Assembly: GCA_021325275.1 (NCBI GenBank)
Contig: JAJPHL010000021.1
Span: 62,001-126,000 of the forward strand
Source: Terriglobia bacterium
GTDB lineage: Bacteria; Acidobacteriota; Terriglobia; JAJPHL01
DNA length: 64,000 nt
Reading direction: 5' to 3'
Shown piece by piece: positions 18,347 to 26,118 of this stretch. The notes under the pieces are model-generated. The model did no database searches, was not told the DNA's origin, and saw only the letters and a list, made by a program, of their open reading frames with translations. Position 1 is the first letter of the stretch. Each line of letters starts with the position of its first letter. A program made the position numbers and the translations under genes.

Positions 18347-19306
18347 TTACGGCTTATTGAGCATCGAGGGAATGACGCGATCCAGTTCCGCATCAGTGAA
18401 GGCGGCGACCGTCGCTTTGTCGAGACGCCAATTCTCCACGTGGCTGACGCTCTTTCCCGGCTCCAGTTTCGTCATCGGACCGAGTGTCTCGACTTCCAGA
18501 AAATCGGCGTTGGTGAAAGTTTCGAAGGAGCATCCGAAATCCGGGTACGTTTTCGACGCGTCGGCTTGATACTGCTTGAGAAATACTTCGCCGTGCAAGA
18601 AGTACGCGGCCCAGGTGTTGGCCGCAAACATTCCGATTTTTTGAGGCGTGGAGTTGGCGGGATCCTGGCGCAGCGTCAGATATTTTTTCAGCAGTCCCCA
18701 ACGTTTGTCGGTGAGATCGGTGTACGCCCACAAGACCATGGGATTCGTGGCCTCGAGATGCGCCGGATACGATCCACGCGCCGGGAAACCAGCCACCGCC
18801 GTGCCGCCGGGCGCCATCATGGTCAAGGCCCAAGGCGCGAATTCCAGAGGGAAGAGCGTCTTGTTGGTGATGCGATGCGTGACGGTGACGGCGGTTCCCG
18901 CCGCAGCCATGGATACTTCGATTTGCTTCTGCAATCCCGTCAGTGGTTCCACCGGCGCCGTGGCAATGAGACCGTTTTTTGTCACTTCGATCGCCACGGC
19001 GACGTTGTCCGGCGCCCAGGTCGCGACTGGATCTTCCGGCGCCTTCCAAACGCGATCGCCGCCGCGCAACTGAAATTCCTTTTCTCCCGATTTTCCCAGT
19101 TGCTCGGTAAATTCCTTGAACAGATTTTGACCGCCGGCAAATCCATAGCGGATGATGCGCGGGCCAACGTCGGCGGTGACGATCAACTCCACCTGACCGT
19201 TGGTGATGCGGTAGCAGTTGGGCCATCCCTTGTAATTTACTTTGTCGGTTTTGACTTCGGCCGCGAGGAGAGAGCTGACCGCGAGAAAGGTCGCCAGGAG
19301 TTTCAT
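18347..19306 (-). CDS. secreted mutarotase-like protein, DUF4380-like
   Basis: This 319-residue protein has a signal peptide (MKLLATFLAVSSLLAA). The mature part starts with VNYKGWPNCYRITNGQVEL and the strand VTADVGPRIIRYGFAGGQNL, a pattern I associate with DUF4380, a galactose-mutarotase-like beta-sandwich family. No function has been shown for it. It starts 2 nt after the PQQ dehydrogenase stop, the third gene of a tight operon with a diheme cytochrome, so a periplasmic role in sugar or alcohol oxidation, perhaps binding a carbohydrate, is plausible inference. A longer open frame to 19423 runs into the upstream gene and is rejected as the start. Confidence 0.72.
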   Translation of the reverse strand: MKLLATFLAVSSLLAAEVKTDKVNYKGWPNCYRITNGQVELIVTADVGPRIIRYGFAGGQNLFKEFTEQLGKSGEKEFQLRGGDRVWKAPEDPVATWAPDNVAVAIEVTKNGLIATAPVEPLTGLQKQIEVSMAAAGTAVTVTHRITNKTLFPLEFAPWALTMMAPGGTAVAGFPARGSYPAHLEATNPMVLWAYTDLTDKRWGLLKKYLTLRQDPANSTPQKIGMFAANTWAAYFLHGEVFLKQYQADASKTYPDFGCSFETFTNADFLEVETLGPMTKLEPGKSVSHVENWRLDKATVAAFTDAELDRVIPSMLNKP

Positions 19307-19308
19307 AG

Positions 19309-20889
19309 TTATAGTCCAAAAACGAATATCGCGTGACCCGCGGGAATCGCGACGTGTTGTTTGCCGTCGATGAGAAACGAAATCGGATTTCCTTCGATCG
19401 CGCCGCCGGTTTGAAAATCCCATAGCGGGTTGCCGGTGAGGGAATCGAGCGCGAAGAAGTTGCCTTCATTGCTGCCGCCGAAAACCACGCCGCCGGCCGT
19501 GGAAAGCAACCCCGCCCACGTGGGCGATTGCAAACGAAACTCCCAGCGCCGTTGACCCGTGGCAACGTCGAGCGCGCGCACCGCTCCGTACACTTCATCC
19601 GCGGGCAAAGTGCGTTCACCGCCGCCCGCAAAAAACGTGCCCGGCTTATACTCCGCTTCGCCTTTGTAGTAATAAGCGCCCATCTCTCGCACCGGCGCGA
19701 AAAACAGTTGGCGGCCGGCATCGTAAGAGGGAGAAAACCAGTTCGTGGCGCCCTGCAACGACGGCCACACGAGCGTTCCTTCTTCACTCGGACCCACGTT
19801 CGGCAAACGCACCGGCCGCCCCTTCCCGTCGAGTCCCGAAGCCCAAGTTTGTTTGGCGTACGGCACGCCCAGCAAAAACTCTCCGGTGACGCGATCGAGC
19901 AAATAGTAAAACGCATTGCGATTCGCCATGGCCAGCAGTTTGCGCGGCTTTCCTTTGACCGTTGCGTCGACCAACACCGGGACTTCCGTGGCGTCCCAAT
20001 CGTGATCGTCGGCCGGCGTGAACTGGAAATGCCATTTCAGTTTGCCGCTATCGGCGTCGAGCGCCAGCACGGAGCACGTATAAAGGTTGTCGCCGGGACG
20101 GCCGTCAGGATTCCAGTCAGGTCCGGGATTGCCGGTGCCCCAGTAGATCAAATTCAACTCCGGATCGTACGTTCCCGTCAGCCAAGTGGGCGCGCCTCCG
20201 GTCTTCCACGCATCTGCTTGCCAAGTTTCCGCTCCGGGTTCCCCGGGCGCGGGAATCGTCCAAAAACGCCACAGACGTTTTCCGGTTTTGGCGTCGTAGG
20301 CGTCCAGGAATCCACGGATGCCCGCCTCGCCGCCGCTGATGCCGGTGATGATCTTCCCGTTGATCGCCAACGGCGCGCCGGTGATGCAGTGGCCCAGTGT
20401 GTAATCGGCCACCTGAACGTCCCAGCGCACTGCGCCCGATCGCGCGTCGAGCGCCACCAAGTGCGCGTCGAGCGTGCCGACGTAGACCATGTCGTCGAGC
20501 ACGGCCACGCCGCGATTCACGCGGCCAAAGCCGATGGTGTCGAGCTTCGGAGGCACAGGACGTTGATACGTCCACAACGGACGACCGGTGCGGAGATCGA
20601 GCGCCGTGACGTTATGCGGCGGCTCGGTGACGTACATCACGCCGTCGGCCACTACCGGCGACGTTTCCACCGTGCCCGCCGGCTTCACCTGATAGACCCA
20701 TTTCGGATGCAGTCCACTCACGTTGGCTGGAGTAATTTGTGTGAGCGGAGAAAAACGGTGTCCCGCATATCCGCCGGAATAAGTGAGCCACGCTCCCGGT
20801 TCCGACGCCGCCTTCACGATCCGCTGATAGGGAACTTGGGCACTGGCACACGCCGCGAGAATCACGCACAGGAACTTGGCGGGCTTCAT
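19309..20889 (-). CDS. periplasmic PQQ-dependent dehydrogenase (quinoprotein)
   Basis: This 526-residue quinoprotein has a signal peptide (FLCVILAACASA) and an eight-bladed PQQ propeller with tryptophan-docking repeats such as TGRPLWTYQ, SGAVRWDVQV, TGKRLWRFW, SGKLKWHFQF and TGQRRWEFRL. The metal-site pattern of alcohol dehydrogenases is present: E188 (GGEAGIRGF), N254 (GTGNPGPDWN) and D299 (HDWDATE). The residue two after D299 is Thr, not the Asp seen in lanthanide-type XoxF enzymes, and the adjacent-cysteine ring of methanol dehydrogenases is absent. The substrate is unknown. It is coupled by ATGA to the diheme cytochrome, which is a natural electron acceptor. Confidence 0.87.
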   Translation of the reverse strand: MKPAKFLCVILAACASAQVPYQRIVKAASEPGAWLTYSGGYAGHRFSPLTQITPANVSGLHPKWVYQVKPAGTVETSPVVADGVMYVTEPPHNVTALDLRTGRPLWTYQRPVPPKLDTIGFGRVNRGVAVLDDMVYVGTLDAHLVALDARSGAVRWDVQVADYTLGHCITGAPLAINGKIITGISGGEAGIRGFLDAYDAKTGKRLWRFWTIPAPGEPGAETWQADAWKTGGAPTWLTGTYDPELNLIYWGTGNPGPDWNPDGRPGDNLYTCSVLALDADSGKLKWHFQFTPADDHDWDATEVPVLVDATVKGKPRKLLAMANRNAFYYLLDRVTGEFLLGVPYAKQTWASGLDGKGRPVRLPNVGPSEEGTLVWPSLQGATNWFSPSYDAGRQLFFAPVREMGAYYYKGEAEYKPGTFFAGGGERTLPADEVYGAVRALDVATGQRRWEFRLQSPTWAGLLSTAGGVVFGGSNEGNFFALDSLTGNPLWDFQTGGAIEGNPISFLIDGKQHVAIPAGHAIFVFGL

Positions 20890-21641
20890 TGCGCACCTCT
20901 CATCCCCGCGAGGTAGGCGACTAAATCGTCAAGCTGCGCGGAGGACAGCGAACGAAAACTTGGCATCGGCGACGCGTTGGGCAATTTCTTGAATTCTGCG
21001 AGCGCGCTCTTGCGGAAGGAATAGGAATGTCCGCCGGCATCGAGAATCTGAATCGTGAAAGTATCTTCGTTCTTGCGGATTCCGGCGATTTTCTTGCCGT
21101 CGCGCGTGGTCACCTGCACCATCATGAAACCATCCGGCGGATTTTTTCCAGGATTGGTCAGATGCTCGCGCAAATTGGCGGCGCTCCGGCGAGCGCCCAC
21201 ATCGCTTAGTTCCGGACCGAACGCGTTTCCATTGCCGCCGGCGATATGGCAGTTCGCGCAACCTTGCGCGGCATAGAGCGCGCGTCCGCGTTCAGGGTCG
21301 CCGGGAAGAGTTTCGGTGGCCGTTTTTCCAAGGGAGATCACGTAAGCCGCCACTTGACGCTTTTCGTTCGGCGTCATTTGCCAGAACGCGCTCATCTCCG
21401 TTCCCGGAATGCCATTGTCCAACAGGCGCACCACGCCGGCCTCGTCGGCCGCGTGGACCAACTTAGGTCGCGCCAAGTTCGGACCGCGGGCGCCTTCGCC
21501 GGTCTGTCCATGGCAAAGCGCGCATTGGCCCTGGAACAGTTTTTTGCCACGCGCGAGGTCCGCTGGCGAAGACGATGAGGTCGTCTGTGCCAAGGCCGGC
21601 ACCATGGTCAGCGCTGTCCAGATTAGGGCGACAAACGACAT
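20886..21641 (-). CDS. diheme cytochrome c, electron acceptor of the quinoprotein
   Basis: This 251-residue exported protein has a signal peptide (MSFVALIWTALTMVPALAQ). It carries two class-I cytochrome c domains, with CALCH near residue 41 and CANCH near residue 133. Methionines in TEMSAFWQM and in the C-terminal ASPMPSFRSLSS are candidate sixth ligands. The C-terminal half, with VTTRDGKKIAGIRKNEDTFT, is typical of cytochromes next to PQQ dehydrogenases in Acidobacteria. The stop overlaps the dehydrogenase start (ATGA at 20886-20889). I start it at the ATG at 21641 because the open frame to 21803 consists partly of the palindromic repeat. Confidence 0.88.
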   Translation of the reverse strand: MSFVALIWTALTMVPALAQTTSSSSPADLARGKKLFQGQCALCHGQTGEGARGPNLARPKLVHAADEAGVVRLLDNGIPGTEMSAFWQMTPNEKRQVAAYVISLGKTATETLPGDPERGRALYAAQGCANCHIAGGNGNAFGPELSDVGARRSAANLREHLTNPGKNPPDGFMMVQVTTRDGKKIAGIRKNEDTFTIQILDAGGHSYSFRKSALAEFKKLPNASPMPSFRSLSSAQLDDLVAYLAGMRGAQ

Positions 21642-21738
21642 CCGGGAAAGGACGGTCACATTCGACAGGGTAAGCGAAAATCGCGGCCGATTGGACGGAA
21701 TCTTGAAAAACGGCAGTGATTCAACTTGGGGGCGGTAC

Positions 21739-21957
21739 GCATCCCGGAGGGATGCCAGCTTGTAGCCGGTGGTTGAGCGTTCTTTGCGATACCACCGGGT
21801 CATTCACCAAACACAAATAGATCCCGGGAGGGATCACAGCAACGGGTGTTCGGCTGCGATCCCTTCCGGATTGAAACTATTGCTATTCATGAGCCCGGTG
21901 GTATCGCAAAGAACGCTCAACCACCGGCTACAAGCTGCGATCCCGCTCCGCGGGATC
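21739..21957. repeat. composite palindromic repeat element with 44-bp perfect inverted arms
   Basis: Two perfect 44-bp inverted arms lie at 21756-21799 and 21894-21937, separated by 94 bp. Smaller palindromes of the GATCCC/GGGATC type lie at both ends and in the loop: 21739-21755, 21820-21835 and 21939-21957. There is no open reading frame with transposase features. It resembles REP/BIME or MITE-like intergenic elements. It fills most of the 332-bp gap upstream of the cytochrome gene. Copies elsewhere in the genome cannot be checked here. Confidence 0.8.
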
Positions 21958-21973
21958 AGGACAAACTGACCTA

Positions 21974-22222
21974 CTACTGTGACAAGGGCAATGCGCGATG
22001 CCGACTACGAACGTTGTCGATTGCTCGAAGTAGCCCGTTAGTATTAGCAATGTCCTCTTGGGCTAGCTCCGTGATCATCTGAGATGTAAAGCCAGATTTC
22101 GTCAGCTCGCGGTGGAGCGTGGTTGCTGCGTTTGACGTAACGGCCGCTTGCTGATCCCATCTACGTTGAAGGTAGTCCAACTCATCAAACATATCCTGCT
22201 CAAATTTTCTTTTGGCATCCAT
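21974..22222 (-). CDS. small hypothetical helical protein
   Basis: This 82-residue protein is not recognised. It is charged, soluble and predicted mostly helical (FEQDMFDELDYLQRRWDQQA), with no signal peptide, cysteine motif or membrane segment. The ATG at 22222 has AGGGAAGG about 9 nt upstream, which supports a real start. It is divergent from the small membrane protein gene and stands next to the palindromic element. The DNA here is visibly richer in A and T than the flanking operons, suggesting recent acquisition. It could be a cargo or immunity-like gene, but nothing in the sequence says so. Confidence 0.55.
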   Translation of the reverse strand: MDAKRKFEQDMFDELDYLQRRWDQQAAVTSNAATTLHRELTKSGFTSQMITELAQEDIANTNGLLRAIDNVRSRHRALPLSQ

Positions 22223-22325
22223 AAAGTTTAGCCTTCCCTCTCAGACCAAGATTTACAAATTAGACGTGCGCAAGTTAGAGTATCACACGGTAGCAGCGTG
22301 GACTGTGGCAGGAAGGAGCAGATTT

Positions 22326-22721
22326 GTGGCAATTGAACTACTCGTCTATTTGTTTTTCTCGGTTGTCCTGATCGCGATCTGGCCAGGTTTCCGACCAGCA
22401 ATGCATCAAAGGTGGAATCGGAACGCGTTCGAGCAATTACAGCGCGCGAGCCGACGTAGGGGCTTGTCAAGTGGCGGATGGATCTTCTTGTTCGGTCTTT
22501 TCTTACGTTGGTGGCATCTTCATTCGGATGCTTTGCCCGCGGGGGTTGTAATCGGCGTCGGGATCAGCGTGATGTACGTTGGATACAATAAGTATGATGA
22601 AACCTTCTGGTGCGACTGGATTGCCAAGCCACAGACGCTCGAGGACTATAAGGAGATCATGGAGCAGCACCGACAATATCTCGCGGAGATCGGCGAGTCC
22701 CACCTACCAGAAAAAGAATGA
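22326..22721 (+). CDS. small hypothetical membrane protein
   Basis: This 131-residue protein has two or three hydrophobic segments (AIELLVYLFFSVVLIAIW; WIFLFGLFLRWWHL; AGVVIGVGISVMYVG) and a charged cytosolic-like tail rich in Glu and Lys. I do not recognise the family. An open frame extends upstream to 22212, but the GTG at 22326 has an excellent GGAAGGAG ribosome site 7 nt upstream, so I use it. It is divergent from the 82-residue gene, in the same AT-richer patch beside the repeat element; the pair may have been acquired together. Confidence 0.6.
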   Translation: MAIELLVYLFFSVVLIAIWPGFRPAMHQRWNRNAFEQLQRASRRRGLSSGGWIFLFGLFLRWWHLHSDALPAGVVIGVGISVMYVGYNKYDETFWCDWIAKPQTLEDYKEIMEQHRQYLAEIGESHLPEKE

Positions 22722-22810
22722 GGACGCCAAAGAAGGCGGAGCCATCCGGTCTACAAAGTACATAAGTTCCGTCCAGAGGATCGCCTTGGCCGTCCAATAT
22801 ATGTTTGCCA

Positions 22811-23617
22811 CTATGCGAATTCGCGATCGCCGAGATGAAGCGTGCCGACGAGCCGGCGCGTGTACGGGTGGGACGGGTGTGAGAAAATTCGGGACGTTTC
22901 TTCGAATTCGACAATTTCGCCTTGATGAAGAATCGCCGTGCGATGGCACAGCGACGCCACCGAGGCGAGATCGTGGGAAATATAGAGCATCGCCATGCGG
23001 CGCAGGCGGCTCAAGCGCGCGAACAACTCGAGGATTTCGTCTTGCGTGATGGCGTCAAGCGCGCTCGTCGGCTCGTCGGCCAGCAACAACGCGGGCCGGT
23101 GCATGATCGCCGAGGCGATCAGCACGCGCTGCGCGAGTCCTACGCTCAACTCGCGGGGATAGCGGCGCAAAAACGCGGCGTCGCTGGGCAGGCTGACGCT
23201 TTCCAGCAACTCCCGCACATGTGCTTGCCATTCCGCATCGGTACCGCGAGCGTGCGCTTCCCACGCCTCGCGCAGTTGTGCGCCGATGCGCAGCGCGGGA
23301 TTCAGCGACGCCAGCGGACTTTGCAAGACCAAGCCGATGTCGCGCCCGCGAATCTGGCGCATTTCGTTTTCCGGCAGGCGCAGCAAGTCGCGACCTTGGA
23401 AGTCGATGCGGCCGGAAGCTTGCACGCCTTTCGCGCGCAGCAATTGCAGCGCGGCCAGCGCCAGCGTGCTTTTGCCCGATCCGCTTTGTCCGACAAGGCC
23501 GACGATCTCGCCGGCGTTGATGTCGAGCGCGACGTTTTTTAGAACGCCGGGCTTGCCGGGATAATCCACCGAGACGCGCGTGAAGAAAAGCGGTACTTCC
23601 ATGTCCACTTGATCCAC
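22811..23617 (-). CDS. oligopeptide-type ABC transporter ATP-binding protein (DppD/OppD-like)
   Basis: This 268-residue ATPase is the energising subunit of a peptide/nickel-class importer. Walker A (GLVGQSGSGKSTLA), Q-loop (GLVLQSPLASLNP), Walker B (ALLLADEPTSALD) and H-loop (LYISHDLASV) are intact, and the C-terminus SHPYTRRLVGT matches the oligopeptide subfamily. The signature motif reads LSVGLAQR instead of LSGGMxQR, so the first glycine is valine. It is last in a four-gene operon, 9 nt after the binding-protein gene. Canonical Opp/Dpp systems have two ATPases; only this one is here, so it may homodimerise or pair with a subunit encoded elsewhere. Confidence 0.9.
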   Translation of the reverse strand: MDQVDMEVPLFFTRVSVDYPGKPGVLKNVALDINAGEIVGLVGQSGSGKSTLALAALQLLRAKGVQASGRIDFQGRDLLRLPENEMRQIRGRDIGLVLQSPLASLNPALRIGAQLREAWEAHARGTDAEWQAHVRELLESVSLPSDAAFLRRYPRELSVGLAQRVLIASAIMHRPALLLADEPTSALDAITQDEILELFARLSRLRRMAMLYISHDLASVASLCHRTAILHQGEIVEFEETSRIFSHPSHPYTRRLVGTLHLGDREFA

Positions 23618-23626
23618 CTTGCGATT

Positions 23627-25294
23627 CTACTTCATTGCCAATTGCTTCGATCCAGCCGCTGGAGCGGCCAACGTGAGCGTCTCCGCGTTCCAATACACCT
23701 GCGGGCGCAGCACCGACGGTTGGGTGTTGCCCAACGCCGGCGACACTGCGGTCAAGGCGTTCTTGTTCACCAGATACAGGAACGGCACTTGCTCGGAAAC
23801 AATCTCCTGCACGCGATCGAACGCCGCTTTGCGTTTCGCCGGATCGAGTTCGGTGGCTTGCTTCTTCATGAGTTGATCGAGTTCCGCTTCCCACGCCGTC
23901 GCCGGCGTTTTCTGCGCGGGATTCCACTGATGATTCTCACCGCTGCTCATCCACACGTTCATTTGCGCGCTGGGATCGAGGTCCACGTTCACGAGACCGA
24001 GCAGGCACGCTTCGTAGTCGAAACTCTGCGTGATGCGCGTGATGATCGACGGGAAGTCGAGGGTCACGATATTGAGATGCACGCCGATTTGCTTGAGGTC
24101 CTGCTGGATCATCGCCGCCACGCGCTCGCGCGACTGATTGCCGGCGTTCGTGATCACGGAGAACTCCACGACGTGTCCGCTCGCGTCGACGAGATCGGGG
24201 CCCGACTTGTGGAAGCCGTCGAGTTGCAGGCGGCGCAACGCGTCGGCGGGATCATAGGGATGCGCCTTCAAATTCGCGTTGAACCAAAACTTGTTGGCGG
24301 AGGAAAACGGTCCGACGCCGGGGCTCGCGTGGTTCTGATAAACCACGCGCGTCAAATCGTGACGATTGATGGCGCCGGAAATCGCCCGGCGGAAATTCGT
24401 CGAGCGGAACCACGCTTTTTTGTAATCGGGCAGCGGCGACGCCGCCACTTGGTTGAACCACATCTGTTCGCCTTCCAGTGACGGTCCCAAGTCGCGCGCC
24501 GAATTCGACGCGCCACCATTCTGCGCGGCCATTCTCTCGAAGGAATCGGCGTCAAGGTTGTTGATCAAATGCAATTCGCCTTGCGCAAAGCGCAGCATTT
24601 CCAGATCGCGATTCGGGACGATCTCCAGACGGACGGCGTCGAGATACGGTAGTTGTTTTCCCTGCGCGTCATGTTTCCAGTAATGCGAATTGCGATGCAG
24701 CAGGACGTAATTGCCCGCCTTGTACTCGGCGAGCATGAAAGGTCCGAGGCCGGGCGACGCTTCTTTGCCGCTCGCGGAGGCCGAAAGAATCGGCGCTTGA
24801 TCGAAGAGGCGCTCGAGACCCGCCACGGGCGCCGGAAACGCGATGGTCACTTCGTATTTTCCGTTGGCGTGCGCGGTGGTCGGACCACCGTCCACTTGGA
24901 AGGTGTCGGCGATCGGCGAGTGGAGTTTGGGATCCATCATCGACGTGAAGGTGTAGACCACGTCGGCGGAAGTAAACGGCGTGCCATCGGAAAACGTAAC
25001 GCCTTGGCGCAGCGTGAAAGTGATTTTGCGTCCGCCTTCGGTGACTTTCCACGACGTAGCGAGTTCCGGCTGCAATTGTTGCGTCGCGCGATTGATGCGG
25101 ATCAATACGCCGTGCGTCAGATACGAAACGGTCTCGGAAGGTTCGTCGGCCATCAGCAGCGGGTTGAACGTCTTCGGATCGGCGCGCAGGGCGAAGCGCA
25201 ATTCGTTGTTCGACGTTTGAGCGAACGCGTAGCGCGCGGGCAGCGCGACGGCGGCAGCGAGAATCGTTGCGAGCAAAAAGAGTCGGCGGATCAT
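23627..25294 (-). CDS. extracellular solute-binding protein, family 5 (peptide/nickel class)
   Basis: This 555-residue periplasmic receptor has a signal peptide (RRLFLLATILAAAVALPARYAFA). It shows the family-5 layout: NNELRFALRADPKTFNPLLM at the mature start, LATSWKVTEGGRKITFTLRQ and DGTPFTSADVVYTF in the first lobe. Family members deliver di- or oligopeptides, nickel chelates or sugars to the matching permease; the ligand is not evident. The start at 25294 makes an ATGA overlap with the upstream permease stop. The length is standard. Confidence 0.92.
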   Translation of the reverse strand: MIRRLFLLATILAAAVALPARYAFAQTSNNELRFALRADPKTFNPLLMADEPSETVSYLTHGVLIRINRATQQLQPELATSWKVTEGGRKITFTLRQGVTFSDGTPFTSADVVYTFTSMMDPKLHSPIADTFQVDGGPTTAHANGKYEVTIAFPAPVAGLERLFDQAPILSASASGKEASPGLGPFMLAEYKAGNYVLLHRNSHYWKHDAQGKQLPYLDAVRLEIVPNRDLEMLRFAQGELHLINNLDADSFERMAAQNGGASNSARDLGPSLEGEQMWFNQVAASPLPDYKKAWFRSTNFRRAISGAINRHDLTRVVYQNHASPGVGPFSSANKFWFNANLKAHPYDPADALRRLQLDGFHKSGPDLVDASGHVVEFSVITNAGNQSRERVAAMIQQDLKQIGVHLNIVTLDFPSIITRITQSFDYEACLLGLVNVDLDPSAQMNVWMSSGENHQWNPAQKTPATAWEAELDQLMKKQATELDPAKRKAAFDRVQEIVSEQVPFLYLVNKNALTAVSPALGNTQPSVLRPQVYWNAETLTLAAPAAGSKQLAMK

Positions 25295-26118
25295 GAGCAA
25301 ATCTCCTGTTGGGGGAAGGCCAGTTGAAAGGAGCAAATCACCAAAACCAAGAATGCGGCGGGCGCCAGCATCGCCGCCATTTCCATCGGCGCCTGCTGGA
25401 ATAGTGAAGCGTGCAGCGCGGGCAAACTTTCCAGATCACGAAGCAAGCTTCCGAGCGAGGGCAAAGGCTCCGACACGCCGAGTCCCAGTAATCCCAGACT
25501 TGCCTCTGCGAGAACGAACGCCGGAACCGAGACGCAGAACTGCGCCAGCAAAACAGGCGCGACATTCGGTGGGAGTTGACGCGTCAACACGCGCGCGGGT
25601 GAAATGCCGAGGGCCCGCGCTTGCAGCAAAAAATCGGAATCAAGCAGCGCCCGGACTTGCGCGCGGACCACACGCGCGGGCGCGGCCCATCCAAGCGCGC
25701 CGAGCAAAAGAAACGTCAGCGTCACCGAGAGTCGCGGCGCAACGTTCAGCGGCAGCACCGCGCGGACCGCTAGCAGCAAGAACAGCCACGGCAGGGCGAG
25801 CAATAAATCGACGGCGCCCATGATCAGGCGATCCCACACGCCGCCGAGATACGCGGACAAAATCCCGACGATCGCGGCGAGCAACACGGCGAGGGCCGCC
25901 GCCGCGGGCGCGAGAAGAAGCGAAACGCGCGCGCCTTCCAGTAGCCGCGAAAGGCGGTCGCGGCCCAAGTTGTCGGCGCCCAGCGGAAACTGGCTCGACG
26001 GCGAGGCATTCACCGCCTGGCGATACTGATGATCGTAGGCGCGGGGAGCGATCCACGGCGCGAGAATCGCGGCTAAAAACGTAAGCACCAAAATCGCGCG
26101 GGCCATTGTGCGTGTCAT
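25291..26118 (-). CDS. ABC transporter permease, DppC/OppC-like
   Basis: This 275-residue inner-membrane permease of the oligopeptide importer class has a first helix at 8-25, the DppC-type loop FPLGADNLGRDRLSRLLEGA, and about five further helices. The cytoplasmic coupling (EAA-like) loop reads ALGISPARVLTRQLPPNVAP. It overlaps both neighbours by 4 bp: DppB-like at 26115-26118 and the binding protein at 25291-25294. Stoichiometry of one DppB plus one DppC is expected from the family. Confidence 0.9.
   Translation of the reverse strand: MTRTMARAILVLTFLAAILAPWIAPRAYDHQYRQAVNASPSSQFPLGADNLGRDRLSRLLEGARVSLLLAPAAAALAVLLAAIVGILSAYLGGVWDRLIMGAVDLLLALPWLFLLLAVRAVLPLNVAPRLSVTLTFLLLGALGWAAPARVVRAQVRALLDSDFLLQARALGISPARVLTRQLPPNVAPVLLAQFCVSVPAFVLAEASLGLLGLGVSEPLPSLGSLLRDLESLPALHASLFQQAPMEMAAMLAPAAFLVLVICSFQLAFPQQEICS

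Noticed and set aside
18393-19916. 507-codon minus-strand frame overlapping the quinoprotein and mutarotase-like genes
   Set aside because: It is a shifted reading of both genes with biased composition. The two overlapped frames carry signal peptides, PQQ repeats and metal ligands.
20000-20020. Lanthanide-type (XoxF) assignment of the PQQ dehydrogenase
   Set aside because: The diagnostic second Asp two residues after the catalytic Asp is Thr here (WDAT), so the lanthanide signature is not supported.
20886-21803. Longer N-terminus for the diheme cytochrome, up to 21803
   Set aside because: The extra 54 residues are translated partly from the palindromic repeat, and the ATG at 21641 begins a proper signal peptide.
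22212-22325. Upstream TTG start for the 131-residue membrane protein
   Set aside because: There is no ribosome site before it, and it would overlap the divergent gene; the GTG at 22326 has a strong GGAAGGAG.
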